DNA of 64,000 bases. Source: Solihabitans fulvus. Lineage in GTDB: Bacteria > Actinomycetota > Actinomycetes > Mycobacteriales > Pseudonocardiaceae. Under the pieces are notes generated by a model, which was not told the DNA's origin, made no database searches, and worked only from the letters and a program-made list of their open reading frames with translations. The stretch is taken from the NCBI RefSeq assembly GCF_008386585.1, contig NZ_VUOB01000056.1:1-64000 (forward strand). The letters run 5' to 3'. A program made the translations under genes and the position numbers. Positions 16,630-25,335 of this stretch are shown here, in pieces; position 1 is the first letter of the stretch, and every line of letters begins with the position of its first letter.

Positions 16630-16740
16630 CCAGGCACACCCAACGTCAGGCACAGGGTTTCGGCGCGATTCGCATAGTGTGGCGCTCGTCGCCGACCCGC
16701 GACGACGCACGCAATCACCGACAGCAGAAGGACGCAGCGC

Positions 16741-17313
16741 TTGCGCACGCTCACCTACTACATCGCCGCCACCATCGACGGCTACATCGCCGACCAGCAG
16801 GGCGGTTTCGACTTCTTCCTGCCGTTCGAGGGAGAGGTCGCGGCGGCGATCCTGGCCGACTGGCCCGAGACGATGCCGGTGCATGCCAGGGGTCCACTCG
16901 GCCTGACCGACGTGCCTAACGCGCGGTTCGACGCCGTCCTGATGGGCCGGGGCACCTACGAGCCCGCCCTGGCCGCCGGCATCACCAGCCCCTACTCGCA
17001 CCTGCGGCAGTACGTGTTCTCCCGGACCATCGACCAGCTCGACCCCGAGGTCGAGATCGTCTCGGGTGACCCGCTGGAGTTCGTGCGCGAGCTCAAGCGG
17101 CAGGAGGGCATGGGCATCTGGCTGTGCGGTGGCGGGCGGTTGGCCGGCGCGCTGCTCACGGAGATCGACGAGCTGGTCATCAAGCGGCACCCGATCGTCG
17201 CCGGGACGGGCATCCCGCTGTTCGACGGCCCCTTCGACCCGACCGGCTTCACCAGGGCGGCGGACCGGACGTTCGACTCCGGCGTGACATTCGAGACCTA
17301 CACCAGGAACTGA
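16741..17313 (+). CDS. RibD C-terminal / dihydrofolate-reductase-fold protein
   Basis: A 190-residue member of the RibD_C family: LTYYIAATIDGYIADQQGGFDFF at the N terminus, DAVLMGRGTYE in the middle, IWLCGGGRLAGALL and IDELVIKRHPIVAGTGIPLF toward the end, the standard NADPH-binding order. Free-standing members reduce unknown pyrimidine-like substrates and are common in actinobacteria. The start is TTG at 16741 preceded by GAAGGA. It converges on the methyltransferase gene with a hairpin between them. A second, distinct family member lies at 21037. Confidence 0.8.
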   Translation: MRTLTYYIAATIDGYIADQQGGFDFFLPFEGEVAAAILADWPETMPVHARGPLGLTDVPNARFDAVLMGRGTYEPALAAGITSPYSHLRQYVFSRTIDQLDPEVEIVSGDPLEFVRELKRQEGMGIWLCGGGRLAGALLTEIDELVIKRHPIVAGTGIPLFDGPFDPTGFTRAADRTFDSGVTFETYTRN

Positions 17314-17340
17314 CGGGTCGGGGCCGTCCGTCGACAGCGC

Positions 17341-17377
17341 GGCGGGCGGCCCGCAGTCGCTGCGAACTCCGCCCGCC
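17341..17377. terminator. Two-tier hairpin between convergent genes
   Basis: GGCGGGCGG (17341-17349) pairs perfectly with CCGCCCGCC (17369-17377), and the loop folds further as CGCAG-TCG-CTGCG. It lies between the stop codons of the RibD-like and methyltransferase genes and probably terminates both. Confidence 0.7.
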
Positions 17378-17396
17378 CTGGCCACTTCCTCCGCGC

Positions 17397-18140
17397 CTAG
17401 CCGGGCACGCCGAGCGTCAGAAAAGCGAACCCGAAGACGTCACGCGCACCGCGCAGCCAGATGGCGCGATGCGCGTCCACCCTGTCGCGCATCGCGTCGG
17501 CCTCGGGGTGGTCGCCGTTGGCCAGCAACCACTCCTCCGAACCGGCCAGGAAAAGGGACTCGAACTCCTCCCATTCGCCGCGGGTCGACGTCTCGATCCG
17601 CAGCGGGCGGAACCCGGTGGCGACGGCCGTGTCGACGAGGTCCGGCAGGAGCAGGCAGTCGTCGACGGTGATGCCGTCCCACATGTTCGCCAACTGCTCG
17701 GCCGTCGGGATCCGTTCCCAGATCTCGGCGGCGAACAACACGCGTCCACCGGGATTGACCAGCGAGCGGATCCCGGTCAGTGCGGTTTTGATGTCGCCGA
17801 ACGCCTGGTACGCGCCCGAGCTGATGACGACGTCGGCATTGGCCAGGTGGTCCGCAACCGCTCCCTCGATGAAGGTCACGCGGTCGGCCAGCCCCCGGTC
17901 GGCCGCGTTGTGGCGCGCCCTGACCATGTCGGGCCCGAAGTTGTCGATGCCGGTGCCGCTCGCGTCCGGCGCGGCGGCCAGCACGCGCAGCAGCAGTTCG
18001 CCCCAACCACAGCCAAGGTCGAGCACGGTGGCCGGCTTCGTCGCGGCGAGGTCGGCGGCGAGCCGATCCGCGCGCTCGCTGGACAACGGCGAGTTGAAGG
18101 TGAGTCTCGTGCCGGCTCCGAGGCCGTGCGGGTTCGTCAT
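17397..18140 (-). CDS. Class I SAM-dependent methyltransferase
   Basis: A 247-residue methyltransferase. SAM motif I is VLDLGCGWGELL, followed by an acidic GIDNFGPDMV and motif-IV-like ANADVVISSGAYQAF. The frame is open to 18197, but the ATG at 18140 (MTNPHGLGAGTRLTF) fits the fold; a TATGGT hexamer sits 6 nt before it, suggesting a leaderless transcript. No ribosome binding site is visible. The methyl acceptor is unknown. It is flanked by a large LuxR-type regulator on the same strand. Confidence 0.8.
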   Translation of the reverse strand: MTNPHGLGAGTRLTFNSPLSSERADRLAADLAATKPATVLDLGCGWGELLLRVLAAAPDASGTGIDNFGPDMVRARHNAADRGLADRVTFIEGAVADHLANADVVISSGAYQAFGDIKTALTGIRSLVNPGGRVLFAAEIWERIPTAEQLANMWDGITVDDCLLLPDLVDTAVATGFRPLRIETSTRGEWEEFESLFLAGSEEWLLANGDHPEADAMRDRVDAHRAIWLRGARDVFGFAFLTLGVPG

Positions 18141-18207
18141 GGCCGGACCATAGGGGCGACGAACGGCATGATCCACTGGATTTCCGTGGTGGCACAAGGT
18201 GCACGCG

Positions 18208-20898
18208 CTAGAAGTTCGCCAGGTGCGGCCCGGCGACGGTGGCCAGCTCGGTGCGGTTGGTGACGGAGAGCTTGGCGTACACGTGCGACAGGTGGGTCTT
18301 GACCGTGCTGCGGCTCATGAACAGCCGCGTGCCGATGTCGGGGTTGCTCAGCCCCTCGACCGCCAGCCGCACCACGCTCTGCTCGGTCGGCGTGAGGCTG
18401 GCCCAGCCGCTGGTCGGCCGTCCTCGCTTGCCCCTGGCCCGCCGCGCGTAGGCGACGGCGTCGGGCAGCCCGAGTTCGCGGCCCTCGGCCGAGGCCGCGC
18501 GGTACGCCTCGTCGCCGAGCGCGGCCAGGAGCCCGGCCGCCACTTCGGGACGGTCGACCGTCCTCGGGTAGCCGAACTCGGCCCTGGCCCGGTCGCACGC
18601 GGCGAGCAGCCGCGTCGCCTCGGCGGGCGATTCCGACTGTGCCGCAAGAGCTTCGAGACTGTCCACACAGGACAACCAAATACCGTGGTCGGCGCGCAGC
18701 GCCAGCGCCTCGTGGTGCAGGCTCTCCGCCCTGGCCGGGTCGGTCGGCGCGGCGAGGAAGGCGAGCTGCGCCAAGGCGTCGGCGGTCACCCTCGGCATTC
18801 CGGTGCTCCTGGCGGCGGCGAGCGCGCGGTCGCAGGCCGAGGCCGCGCCATCGGTGTCGCCGGTGGCGCGCAGCGCGGCCGCCAACCCCGTCAACGTCTG
18901 CGGGGCAAGGTGTTCGTCGCCCGCGATGCCCAGCCAGTCCGTCTCCCGCCGGAACCACTCGACCGCCTCCGCCGGCCGGCCCGACCAGAGCCGCAGGAAC
19001 CCCATGGCCCGCGCGAGGCCCGGCACGAACGGCGGCGGGTCCGCGCCCTCGACGAGCCGCACCACCGGGTCGAGCACCGCGCACGCCTCGGCCAGCCGCC
19101 CGGACAGGCCGACCACGGTCGCGAGCGTGCTGGTGGCCGATCCGACCCGGTGGTGGTCCGCCAACGGCAGCGCGGTCCGGACCGCGTCGGCGGCGAGGTC
19201 GCGCGCCGCCGCCAGGTCGCCGGCGCAGAGCGCGCTGTCGGCCAGGAAACCCAGGGCGGTCGACGCGACCCCGCGATCCCCGCGCCGGACCAGCCCGTCG
19301 ACGGCCTCCCGCAGCACGGGCACGGCCTCCTCGTGTCGGTCGCGCAGGTGCAGGATGATCCCGAGCAGCGCGGTCGCGCCGTCCGCGACGAAGCCGTCGC
19401 CGATCTCCCTTGCCTGGCTCCCGGCCTCCTCGGCGAGCGCCGCCGCCCCGTCGAAGTCCTGGAAGAACCCGCCGACCGCGCGGAGCAGCCGCGCCAGGCA
19501 GGCACTGCGCGCGTCGTCGACCTCGGTCGCGATCTCCAGCGCGGCCTGCGCCGCGTCGTAGGTCAGCCCGGCAGGGCGGGTGGTGTCGGCGACCAGCGCG
19601 AGGCCGACGAGCAGCCTGGCCTGGGTCGCGCTGCGCTCGGCCGCGCCGAGGTCGATGGCCCTGCGCAGGAACGCGAGCCCGTCGTGGCCGCGCCCGTTGA
19701 GGTGCCACAGCCACGGCAGGGCCGCGGCGAGCGCCCGGCCGCGCGCCGGATCGGCCGTCGACAGGCCGAGGTCGAGGGCGGCGCGCAGGTTCTCCTGCTC
19801 GGCCCCGACCGCCTCGCGCCAGGCGTCCTTGTCCCGGTCCAGCAGCGGGGCAAGGTCCTCGACGAGCGCGAGGAACGCGTCGAGGTGCCGGTCCGCGACG
19901 GCCTCGCGTTCCCCTGCGGCGGCCAACCGCGCTGCGGCGTACTGCCGGATGGTCTCCAGCATCCGATACCGCGCCACGCGGCCCCTGGTGTCCGCGCTGA
20001 CCAGCGACTTGTCGACCAGCCTCCGCAGCCCGCCGAGCACGTCCGTCCCGTCGAAGCCGCACACGCTCCGCGCGGTGGCCAGCGTGAAGCCGCCGTGGAA
20101 GACGCCGAGCCGCCGGAACAGCACGCGGTCCGCGTCGTCGAGCAGGTCGTGGCTCCACGCCATCGAAGCGGCGAGGGTCTGGTGCCGCGCCGCCACTCCG
20201 CGCGGGCCCCTGACCAGCAGCGCGAACCGGTCGTCCAGCCCGTCCAGGATCTCCTGCGCGGACAGTGTGCCCGACCACGCGGCCGCGAGTTCGATCGCCA
20301 GCGGGATGCCGTCGAGCCGGACACAGGCGGTGCGCACGGCGTCGCGGGCCTGGTCGGACTCGGCGACCCCGGTCGAGCGCGCCTCGAACAGCGCGACCGC
20401 GTCGTCGGCGGTCAGCGGCGGCACCCGCCACACGGACTCGCCCGCGACGCCGAGCGGCTCGCGGCTGGTGGCCAACACCGTCACGCCGGGGCAGGCCCGC
20501 AGCAGCCCGGCGGCCAGCTCAGCGGCGGCGGCGAGCACGTGTTCGCAGTTGTCCAGGCACACCAGCATCCTGCGGTCGCCGAGCTGCCTGCCCAGCGCCG
20601 GCAGCGCGCCGTCGCCGGGGGTGTGGAACAGGTCCGCCGCGGCGGCCAGCAGCTCGGGGACGGCCGCCGGGTCGCTGGTGGCCGTGAGGTCGACCCAGCA
20701 GACGCCGTCCGGCCACCGGGTCGCCGCGCGGGACGCGGCCTCGACCGCAAGCCGGGTCTTCCCGCAGCCGCCGGGGCCGACGACGGTGACCAGTCTCGTG
20801 TCGCTCAGTGACCCGGCGATCGCGCTGAGTTCCACAGCGCGGCCGACGAACGCCGTGAGCTGCGTCGGCGGGGTGTGGCGCGCAGGATCGGTCGGCAT
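18208..20898 (-). CDS. LuxR-family regulator with AfsR-like ATPase domain
   Basis: A protein of about 896 residues. Walker A GPGGCGKT is at residues 41-48, VCLDNCEHVLAAAAEL is Walker B, VLATSREPLGV is sensor-like, a long helical TPR-type region follows, and a C-terminal LuxR HTH closes it (LTPTEQSVVRLAVEGLSNPDIGTRLF, STVKTHLSHVYAKL). This combination is common in actinomycetes. The frame remains open much further upstream, but that part is antisense to the RibD-like gene at 21037; ATG 20898 starts just before the domain. It may regulate that divergent gene or the methyltransferase downstream. Confidence 0.85.
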   Translation of the reverse strand: MPTDPARHTPPTQLTAFVGRAVELSAIAGSLSDTRLVTVVGPGGCGKTRLAVEAASRAATRWPDGVCWVDLTATSDPAAVPELLAAAADLFHTPGDGALPALGRQLGDRRMLVCLDNCEHVLAAAAELAAGLLRACPGVTVLATSREPLGVAGESVWRVPPLTADDAVALFEARSTGVAESDQARDAVRTACVRLDGIPLAIELAAAWSGTLSAQEILDGLDDRFALLVRGPRGVAARHQTLAASMAWSHDLLDDADRVLFRRLGVFHGGFTLATARSVCGFDGTDVLGGLRRLVDKSLVSADTRGRVARYRMLETIRQYAAARLAAAGEREAVADRHLDAFLALVEDLAPLLDRDKDAWREAVGAEQENLRAALDLGLSTADPARGRALAAALPWLWHLNGRGHDGLAFLRRAIDLGAAERSATQARLLVGLALVADTTRPAGLTYDAAQAALEIATEVDDARSACLARLLRAVGGFFQDFDGAAALAEEAGSQAREIGDGFVADGATALLGIILHLRDRHEEAVPVLREAVDGLVRRGDRGVASTALGFLADSALCAGDLAAARDLAADAVRTALPLADHHRVGSATSTLATVVGLSGRLAEACAVLDPVVRLVEGADPPPFVPGLARAMGFLRLWSGRPAEAVEWFRRETDWLGIAGDEHLAPQTLTGLAAALRATGDTDGAASACDRALAAARSTGMPRVTADALAQLAFLAAPTDPARAESLHHEALALRADHGIWLSCVDSLEALAAQSESPAEATRLLAACDRARAEFGYPRTVDRPEVAAGLLAALGDEAYRAASAEGRELGLPDAVAYARRARGKRGRPTSGWASLTPTEQSVVRLAVEGLSNPDIGTRLFMSRSTVKTHLSHVYAKLSVTNRTELATVAGPHLANF

Positions 20899-21036
20899 GG
20901 CCGCCAAGTCTGCCAGCCGGGCATCGGCCAGGCGCGGTCTCGACAGTGGCCACCTGGCCGATATTCCGCGCCCCGGCCGGCGGCAGAGTTCGGGGTGTCC
21001 ACAGCGGACCACCGAAAACGACAAGAGGAGCACATC

Positions 21037-21618
21037 ATGGGCAAGGTCATCGCCAACATGTCGATGTCGCTGGACGGCTTCATCGCCGACCCCGCCGACG
21101 GGATCGACCACCTGTTCGGCTGGATGGGCAACGGCGACGTCGAGGTCCCCACCGCCGTCGACTGGGCGACGTTCCGGATGTCGCCGGCCAGCGCGGAGTA
21201 CATGCGCGCGGCCCTGTCCAGCGTCGGTGCGCTCATCGCGGGCCGGCACCTGTTCGACATCACGCACGGCTGGGGCGGCACGCACCCGGTCGGTGTGCCG
21301 ATCTTCGTGGTGACCCACAAGGAGCCGGCCGACTGGCCGCACACCGACACGTTCACCTTCGTCGACGGCGTCGAGAAGGCGGTGGCACTCGCCAAGGAGG
21401 CCGCGGGCGAGAAGAACGTCGTCGTCGCCAGCGCGAAGATCGCGCAGCAGTGCCTCGAAGCCGGGCTGCTCGACGCGATCCACGTCGACCTGGTGCCGGT
21501 CGTGCTCGGCGACGGCGTCCGCTGGTTCGAGAACCTGCGGGGGACGACGCGGCTGGGCAACCCGACGGTGGTCGAGGGCAACGGCGTCACGCACCTCGCC
21601 TACCCGGTCGTGCGGTGA
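21037..21618 (+). CDS. RibD C-terminal / dihydrofolate-reductase-fold protein
   Basis: A 193-residue protein starting MGKVIANMSMSLDGFIADP, with VGALIAGRHLFDIT, FVVTHKEPADWP, VVVASAKIAQQCLEAGLLDAIHVDLVPVVLGDGVRWF in the usual RibD_C order. The start ATG has AGAGGAG 7 nt upstream. It is divergent from the LuxR-type ATPase regulator, which may control it. It is not a recent copy of the gene at 16741: the two differ throughout. Substrate unknown. Confidence 0.82.
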   Translation: MGKVIANMSMSLDGFIADPADGIDHLFGWMGNGDVEVPTAVDWATFRMSPASAEYMRAALSSVGALIAGRHLFDITHGWGGTHPVGVPIFVVTHKEPADWPHTDTFTFVDGVEKAVALAKEAAGEKNVVVASAKIAQQCLEAGLLDAIHVDLVPVVLGDGVRWFENLRGTTRLGNPTVVEGNGVTHLAYPVVR

Positions 21619-21707
21619 CCGTCGGCGACGAGCGGGCGGCGCGTCGCGTGCCCGGTATGCTGGTCTCGACCGTGACGGCGTTTGTCAAGCCACCAGGAGA
21701 ACCAGCT

Positions 21708-22592
21708 TTGGGCGAGGGACGCCAGCACGCGGCGCCCGTCTCGGGCGAGTACCGCGACAGCCTGCGAGCAGACTGCGCCAGCTGTTTCGCGCTGTGCTGC
21801 GTCGCGCCGGCCTTCTCGGCCTCGACCGACTTCGCGATCGACAAGCCGGCCGGGAAACCGTGCCCCAACCTCGGCGCGGACTTCGGCTGCACCATTCACG
21901 ACAGCCTGCGGCAGCGGGGTTTTCCCGGGTGCACCGTGTACGACTGCTTCGGCGCGGGCCAGCGGATCGCCCAGGTCACCTTCGGCGGGCAGGACTGGCG
22001 GAGTTCGCCGCGCCTGGCCGCGCGGATGTTCGAGGCGTTCCCGGTGATGCGAAACCTGCACGAACTCCTGTGGTATCTCAGCGAGGCGCTGACGCTGTCG
22101 CCGGCAAGGTCGGTGCACGGCGAGCTGCGGAAGGCGCTCGAGGAGATCGAGCGGCACACCCACAGCGACCCGGAAACCCTGGTGCGACTGGATGTCGACG
22201 CGCTCCGCCGCGAGGTCAACCCGCTGTTGTCGCGGGCGAGCGAGCTGGTGCGCGCCAGGGCCAAGCGCAGGGGCGCCGACCACCGGGGCGCCGATCTGAT
22301 CGGGCGCGACCTGCGTACCGCGAACCTGCGGGGCGCGAACCTGCGCGGCGCCTACCTGATCGGCGCGAACCTCGGCGGCGTCGACCTGAGCCTCGCCGAC
22401 GTCATCGGCGCGGACGTCCGTGGCGCGAACCTCGGCGGCGCGGACCTCACCAGGACAATTTTCCTGACCCAGTCGCAACTGGACGCGGCCAAGGGCGATC
22501 TCGACACGAAGCTGCCCGCGTCGCTCACCGCGCCGAGGCACTGGCTGCCCTCGGCCGCCGGGCGCCGCGATCTCGGCCTAGACCCGGCGTGA
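21708..22592 (+). CDS. Pentapeptide-repeat protein with an N-terminal Cys-rich domain
   Basis: A 294-residue protein. The first 100 residues contain a regular set of cysteines (DCASCFALCC, PCPN, GCTIHD, GFPGCTVYDCFGAG), resembling the YkgJ-type metal-chelating pattern. The C-terminal part is a short right-handed quadrilateral helix of A(D/N)LXX repeats (RTANLRGANLRGAYLIGANLG). Such proteins can mimic DNA, but the metal-binding head makes another role likely. TTG 21708 is chosen because AGGAG lies 8 nt upstream and homologues begin just before GEYRDSLRADC; ATG 21657 lacks a ribosome binding site. Function unknown. Confidence 0.75.
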   Translation: MGEGRQHAAPVSGEYRDSLRADCASCFALCCVAPAFSASTDFAIDKPAGKPCPNLGADFGCTIHDSLRQRGFPGCTVYDCFGAGQRIAQVTFGGQDWRSSPRLAARMFEAFPVMRNLHELLWYLSEALTLSPARSVHGELRKALEEIERHTHSDPETLVRLDVDALRREVNPLLSRASELVRARAKRRGADHRGADLIGRDLRTANLRGANLRGAYLIGANLGGVDLSLADVIGADVRGANLGGADLTRTIFLTQSQLDAAKGDLDTKLPASLTAPRHWLPSAAGRRDLGLDPA

Positions 22593-22673
22593 CACTCCTG
22601 CCCCCTTGGCGGCCGTCGCCGACGGCGCTAGCGTCGGCGGTCAACCGTTGGGACGGCGGGAAGGTGGACTGTC

Positions 22674-23135
22674 ATGGGCAGTGCGGCGACCAGGGCGGCG
22701 GTGGATGCGGCCGTCGAGGCGATCGCCTCGGCGCGCGCGACGCGGGGCACGACGTGGGCGCGGCTCGCGGAGCTGCTCGGCAAGCCGCCGGTGTGGACCG
22801 TCGCGGCGCTCCAGGGGCAACACCCGTTGGACGCGGCGGAACTCGCGGTGATCGCGGAGGAACTGGGGATCGCGCCGGAGGTTCTCGCGCCGCTGCAACG
22901 GCATCCCACCCGTGGTGCGCTCGACTCCTCGGTGCCGACCGATCCGACGGTCTACCGCCTCTACGAGGTGCTTGCCGTGTACGGCCCCGCGATCAAGGAA
23001 CTGATCCACGAGCAGTTCGGCGACGGCATCATGAGCGCCATCAACTTCCGCCTCGACGTCTCCCGTCGGCCGGATCCCGGCGGCGACCGGGTCGTCATCA
23101 CCCTGGACGGGAAGTTCCTGCCCTATCAGTGGTGA
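22674..23135 (+). CDS. cynS: Cyanase (cyanate hydratase)
   Basis: A 153-residue protein (Escherichia coli CynS has 156). The C-terminal catalytic block shows Arg95 and Glu98 in YRLYEVL and Ser121 in GIMSAINF, the three active-site residues of the decameric enzyme, which converts cyanate and bicarbonate to ammonia and CO2. The N-terminal half is the helical HTH-like dimerisation domain. The start ATG has GGGAAGG upstream. There is no cynT carbonic anhydrase, cynX transporter or cynR regulator beside it, so it stands alone. Confidence 0.93.
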   Translation: MGSAATRAAVDAAVEAIASARATRGTTWARLAELLGKPPVWTVAALQGQHPLDAAELAVIAEELGIAPEVLAPLQRHPTRGALDSSVPTDPTVYRLYEVLAVYGPAIKELIHEQFGDGIMSAINFRLDVSRRPDPGGDRVVITLDGKFLPYQW

Positions 23136-23169
23136 CCGCCCGCCCGCGATCAGGGGCGACCGGTCGCTC

Positions 23170-24159
23170 GTGCCGGACCGGTGGGCAGTGACGGCGAGCG
23201 AACCGACGGCCGACGGCGCGGTCGGACCGTCCCGCTTGCGCCGGATTCTCCTTGTCCTGTGCGGAGTCGCGCTCGGCCTGCTCGCCGCGCTGACGCTCGT
23301 TCGGCTGACCGGGCTGGACTCCGGGACGGTCCTCGCCATGCCCGTCGCGGGTTTCCCGGTCGCCTCGGCCGGCACCGTGCTGCTGCTCGCCGCGCTGCTG
23401 GCGGCGCGGTCGCGCCGGCTGGCGCTGGCCGCCGCCGTCCTCGTCGTCGTGCAAGTCTGTTGCCTGGCACCGAGATTCGTGCCGTCCGGCCAGGACGTGC
23501 CGGCCGCCGCGCCGAGGCTGCGCGTCGGCACCAGCAACACCCACGTCGGCCGGGTCGACCCCGCCGCGCTGGTCGAGCTGGTGCGGTCGGAGCGGCTGGA
23601 CGTGCTCGCCGTGCAGGAGCTGACCGCCGACGGCGTGCGCGCCCTCGACGCGGCCGGGCTGCTGGACCTGATGCCCTACCGCGAACTGCACCCTGAGGTC
23701 GACTCCTCGATCTACTCGCGGCTGCCGCTGGCCAACGGCGGCCTCCGCCACCTGCCGACCACCTGGCCGCAGACCGCCGCCGAGGTGACGGTCGGCGGGC
23801 GGACGGTGCGCCTGGTGGCCGTGCACACCTACTATCCAGCTGGCGATCCCGACCGCTGGACCAGGGACATGACGGCGCTGCGCGCCGAGGCCGGGCCGGA
23901 CGCCGTGGTGCTCGGCGACTTCAACGCCACCCTCGACCACGCGCCGATGCGCGCGCTGCTGGACGCAGGACTCGTTGACACGCATGCGGAACTGGGCCGC
24001 GGCTGGGCGCCGACCTGGCCCGCGGACGGCGCGTTGCCGCCGCTGCTCCAGCTCGACCACGTGCTGCACGGCTCCGGCCTCGCCGGCGTGTCGGTGCGGG
24101 AACAGACGCTGCCCGGCACCGACCACCGCGCGGTCGTCGCGGAGCTGGCCGTCCGTTAG
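23170..24159 (+). CDS. Membrane-anchored endonuclease/exonuclease/phosphatase family protein
   Basis: A 329-residue protein. The first 115 residues contain three hydrophobic segments (RILLVLCGVALGLLAALTLV, AGTVLLLAALLAA, LALAAAVLVVVQVCCLAP), after which an EEP fold runs outside the membrane: RVGTSNTHVGR, VLAVQELTADG, VVLGDFNATLDHAPMR and the terminal TDHRAVVAEL with the catalytic Asp-His. The family includes phosphodiesterases, sphingomyelinases and DNases; substrate not predictable. GTG start 34 nt after the cyanase stop, so co-transcription is possible. It converges with the lytic transglycosylase gene. Confidence 0.82.
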   Translation: MPDRWAVTASEPTADGAVGPSRLRRILLVLCGVALGLLAALTLVRLTGLDSGTVLAMPVAGFPVASAGTVLLLAALLAARSRRLALAAAVLVVVQVCCLAPRFVPSGQDVPAAAPRLRVGTSNTHVGRVDPAALVELVRSERLDVLAVQELTADGVRALDAAGLLDLMPYRELHPEVDSSIYSRLPLANGGLRHLPTTWPQTAAEVTVGGRTVRLVAVHTYYPAGDPDRWTRDMTALRAEAGPDAVVLGDFNATLDHAPMRALLDAGLVDTHAELGRGWAPTWPADGALPPLLQLDHVLHGSGLAGVSVREQTLPGTDHRAVVAELAVR

Positions 24160-24171
24160 TACAGGGTCCGG

Positions 24172-25125
24172 TCAGCCCCAGGGCTGCTTGCTCATCAGCG
24201 ACTTCACGTTCGCGGAGTAGGCCGTCTCGACGGTGTGGCCGCCGGCGAACGTGACGGCGGACGGGCCCGCGTTGTAGGCCGCGATGACGGCCGTCAGCAG
24301 GTCCGAGTTGGTGATGTCGTAGTGGTAGCCGAAGTAGTTCTCGCCGAAGTAGGCGATGAGCCATTCCAGGTACTCGGCGCCGATGGCGGCGTTGCCGGCG
24401 AGCGTCTTGAAGTCGTAGGGGGTGCCGAACCGCTGGTTCATCCACGACGCGGTCGGGGCCATCACCTGCATGGTGCCGACGCCGCCGTCGCAGGCGACGA
24501 TCGCGGACTGCCAACCGCTTTCCTGCCAGGCGATCGCCTGGATCAGCGCGGCGGGGACGGTGACCTTCGCCGGCGGCCCGAGCGTCGGGGTCGCGGGCGG
24601 CGGGGCCGTCGAGCTGCTGCCGTCGGCCGGGGGCGGCGGGTCGACGGCCACCAGCGGCGGGTTCGACGCGCCGGACCAGTACTGCTGCGCGCCCGCGGCG
24701 AGCAGCGCCGAGTTGACCTCGGAATGGCTCGCGTTGGTGCCGGAGTAGCTCGGCGCGCACCCGGGCACCGGGGCGGGGTGCGGGGCGGGCGGCACCGGCA
24801 CGGCGACGGCGTGCGCGGTCGGCGCCGGCATCGGGGCGGGGGTGACGGGCTTCGGCGCGACGACGGTCCCCGGGGTGTTCCGCGTCGTCGGCGCGGTGGT
24901 GGTGGTCGGCGCGGCGGAGGAGACGGTCGTCGTGGTGGTCGGTGCCGACGAGCCGGTCGAGGCGCTGGACGGGGGCTGCGTGCTGCTCGGCGCTGCGGTG
25001 TTCTGCGCGAGCGTCGCCGAGGCGTCGCGGCCGGTGGTCGCGACCAGCGCCCAGACGCCGGCCGCCGCGACGACCGCCGTCGCCGCGCTCAACGCGGTCA
25101 GTCTGGCCCGCTTGGACATCCTCAT
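24172..25125 (-). CDS. Secreted lytic transglycosylase-like protein with a long Thr/Pro/Ser linker
   Basis: A 317-residue exported protein. An N-terminal signal or anchor (LTALSAATAVVAAAGVWALVA) is followed by about 70 residues rich in Thr, Ser, Pro and Ala that should span the wall. The C-terminal SLT domain has the catalytic glutamate in AWQESGWQSAI, then GVGTMQVMAP and AVIAAYNAGPSAV. It should cleave peptidoglycan glycan strands. Two cysteines (PGCAPS and VACDGG) could form a disulfide. The frame extends to 25263, but ATG 25125 directly precedes the signal sequence and has GGGGGCGG upstream. Confidence 0.88.
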   Translation of the reverse strand: MRMSKRARLTALSAATAVVAAAGVWALVATTGRDASATLAQNTAAPSSTQPPSSASTGSSAPTTTTTVSSAAPTTTTAPTTRNTPGTVVAPKPVTPAPMPAPTAHAVAVPVPPAPHPAPVPGCAPSYSGTNASHSEVNSALLAAGAQQYWSGASNPPLVAVDPPPPADGSSSTAPPPATPTLGPPAKVTVPAALIQAIAWQESGWQSAIVACDGGVGTMQVMAPTASWMNQRFGTPYDFKTLAGNAAIGAEYLEWLIAYFGENYFGYHYDITNSDLLTAVIAAYNAGPSAVTFAGGHTVETAYSANVKSLMSKQPWG

Positions 25126-25256
25126 CGTCCGCCCCCATTGCTCGTGCCGCGCGTGCGCGGACGGGCCGACGCTACACGCGCGACGGCGGCGGGTTCGGCG
25201 TTTTCGCCGGGCGCGACGGCACAGGTGAAAGCCACGAAGGCATGGATTCATCTCAG

Positions 25257-25285
25257 TTGACACGATTGGAGCAGCGTCGCATACT
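25257..25285 (+). promoter_or_regulatory. Consensus-like sigma-70 promoter between inverted repeats
   Basis: TTGACA (25257-25262), a 17-bp spacer and CATACT (25280-25285) make the best -35/-10 pair I find in the window. TCAGTTGA (25253-25260) and its complement TCAACTGA (25291-25298) flank it, overlapping the -35 and the expected transcription start, so a repressor could lock this promoter. Confidence 0.6.
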
Positions 25286-25335
25286 CGGTCTCAACTGAAA
25301 TGTATGCGGTACTGATCTCGAGTTCACGGTGGCTT

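Noticed and set aside
20899..21594. N-terminal extension of the LuxR-type ATPase (frame open to 21594)
   Set aside because: The extension is antisense to the RibD-like gene, which has a ribosome binding site and full family motifs; the ATPase domain begins just after ATG 20898.
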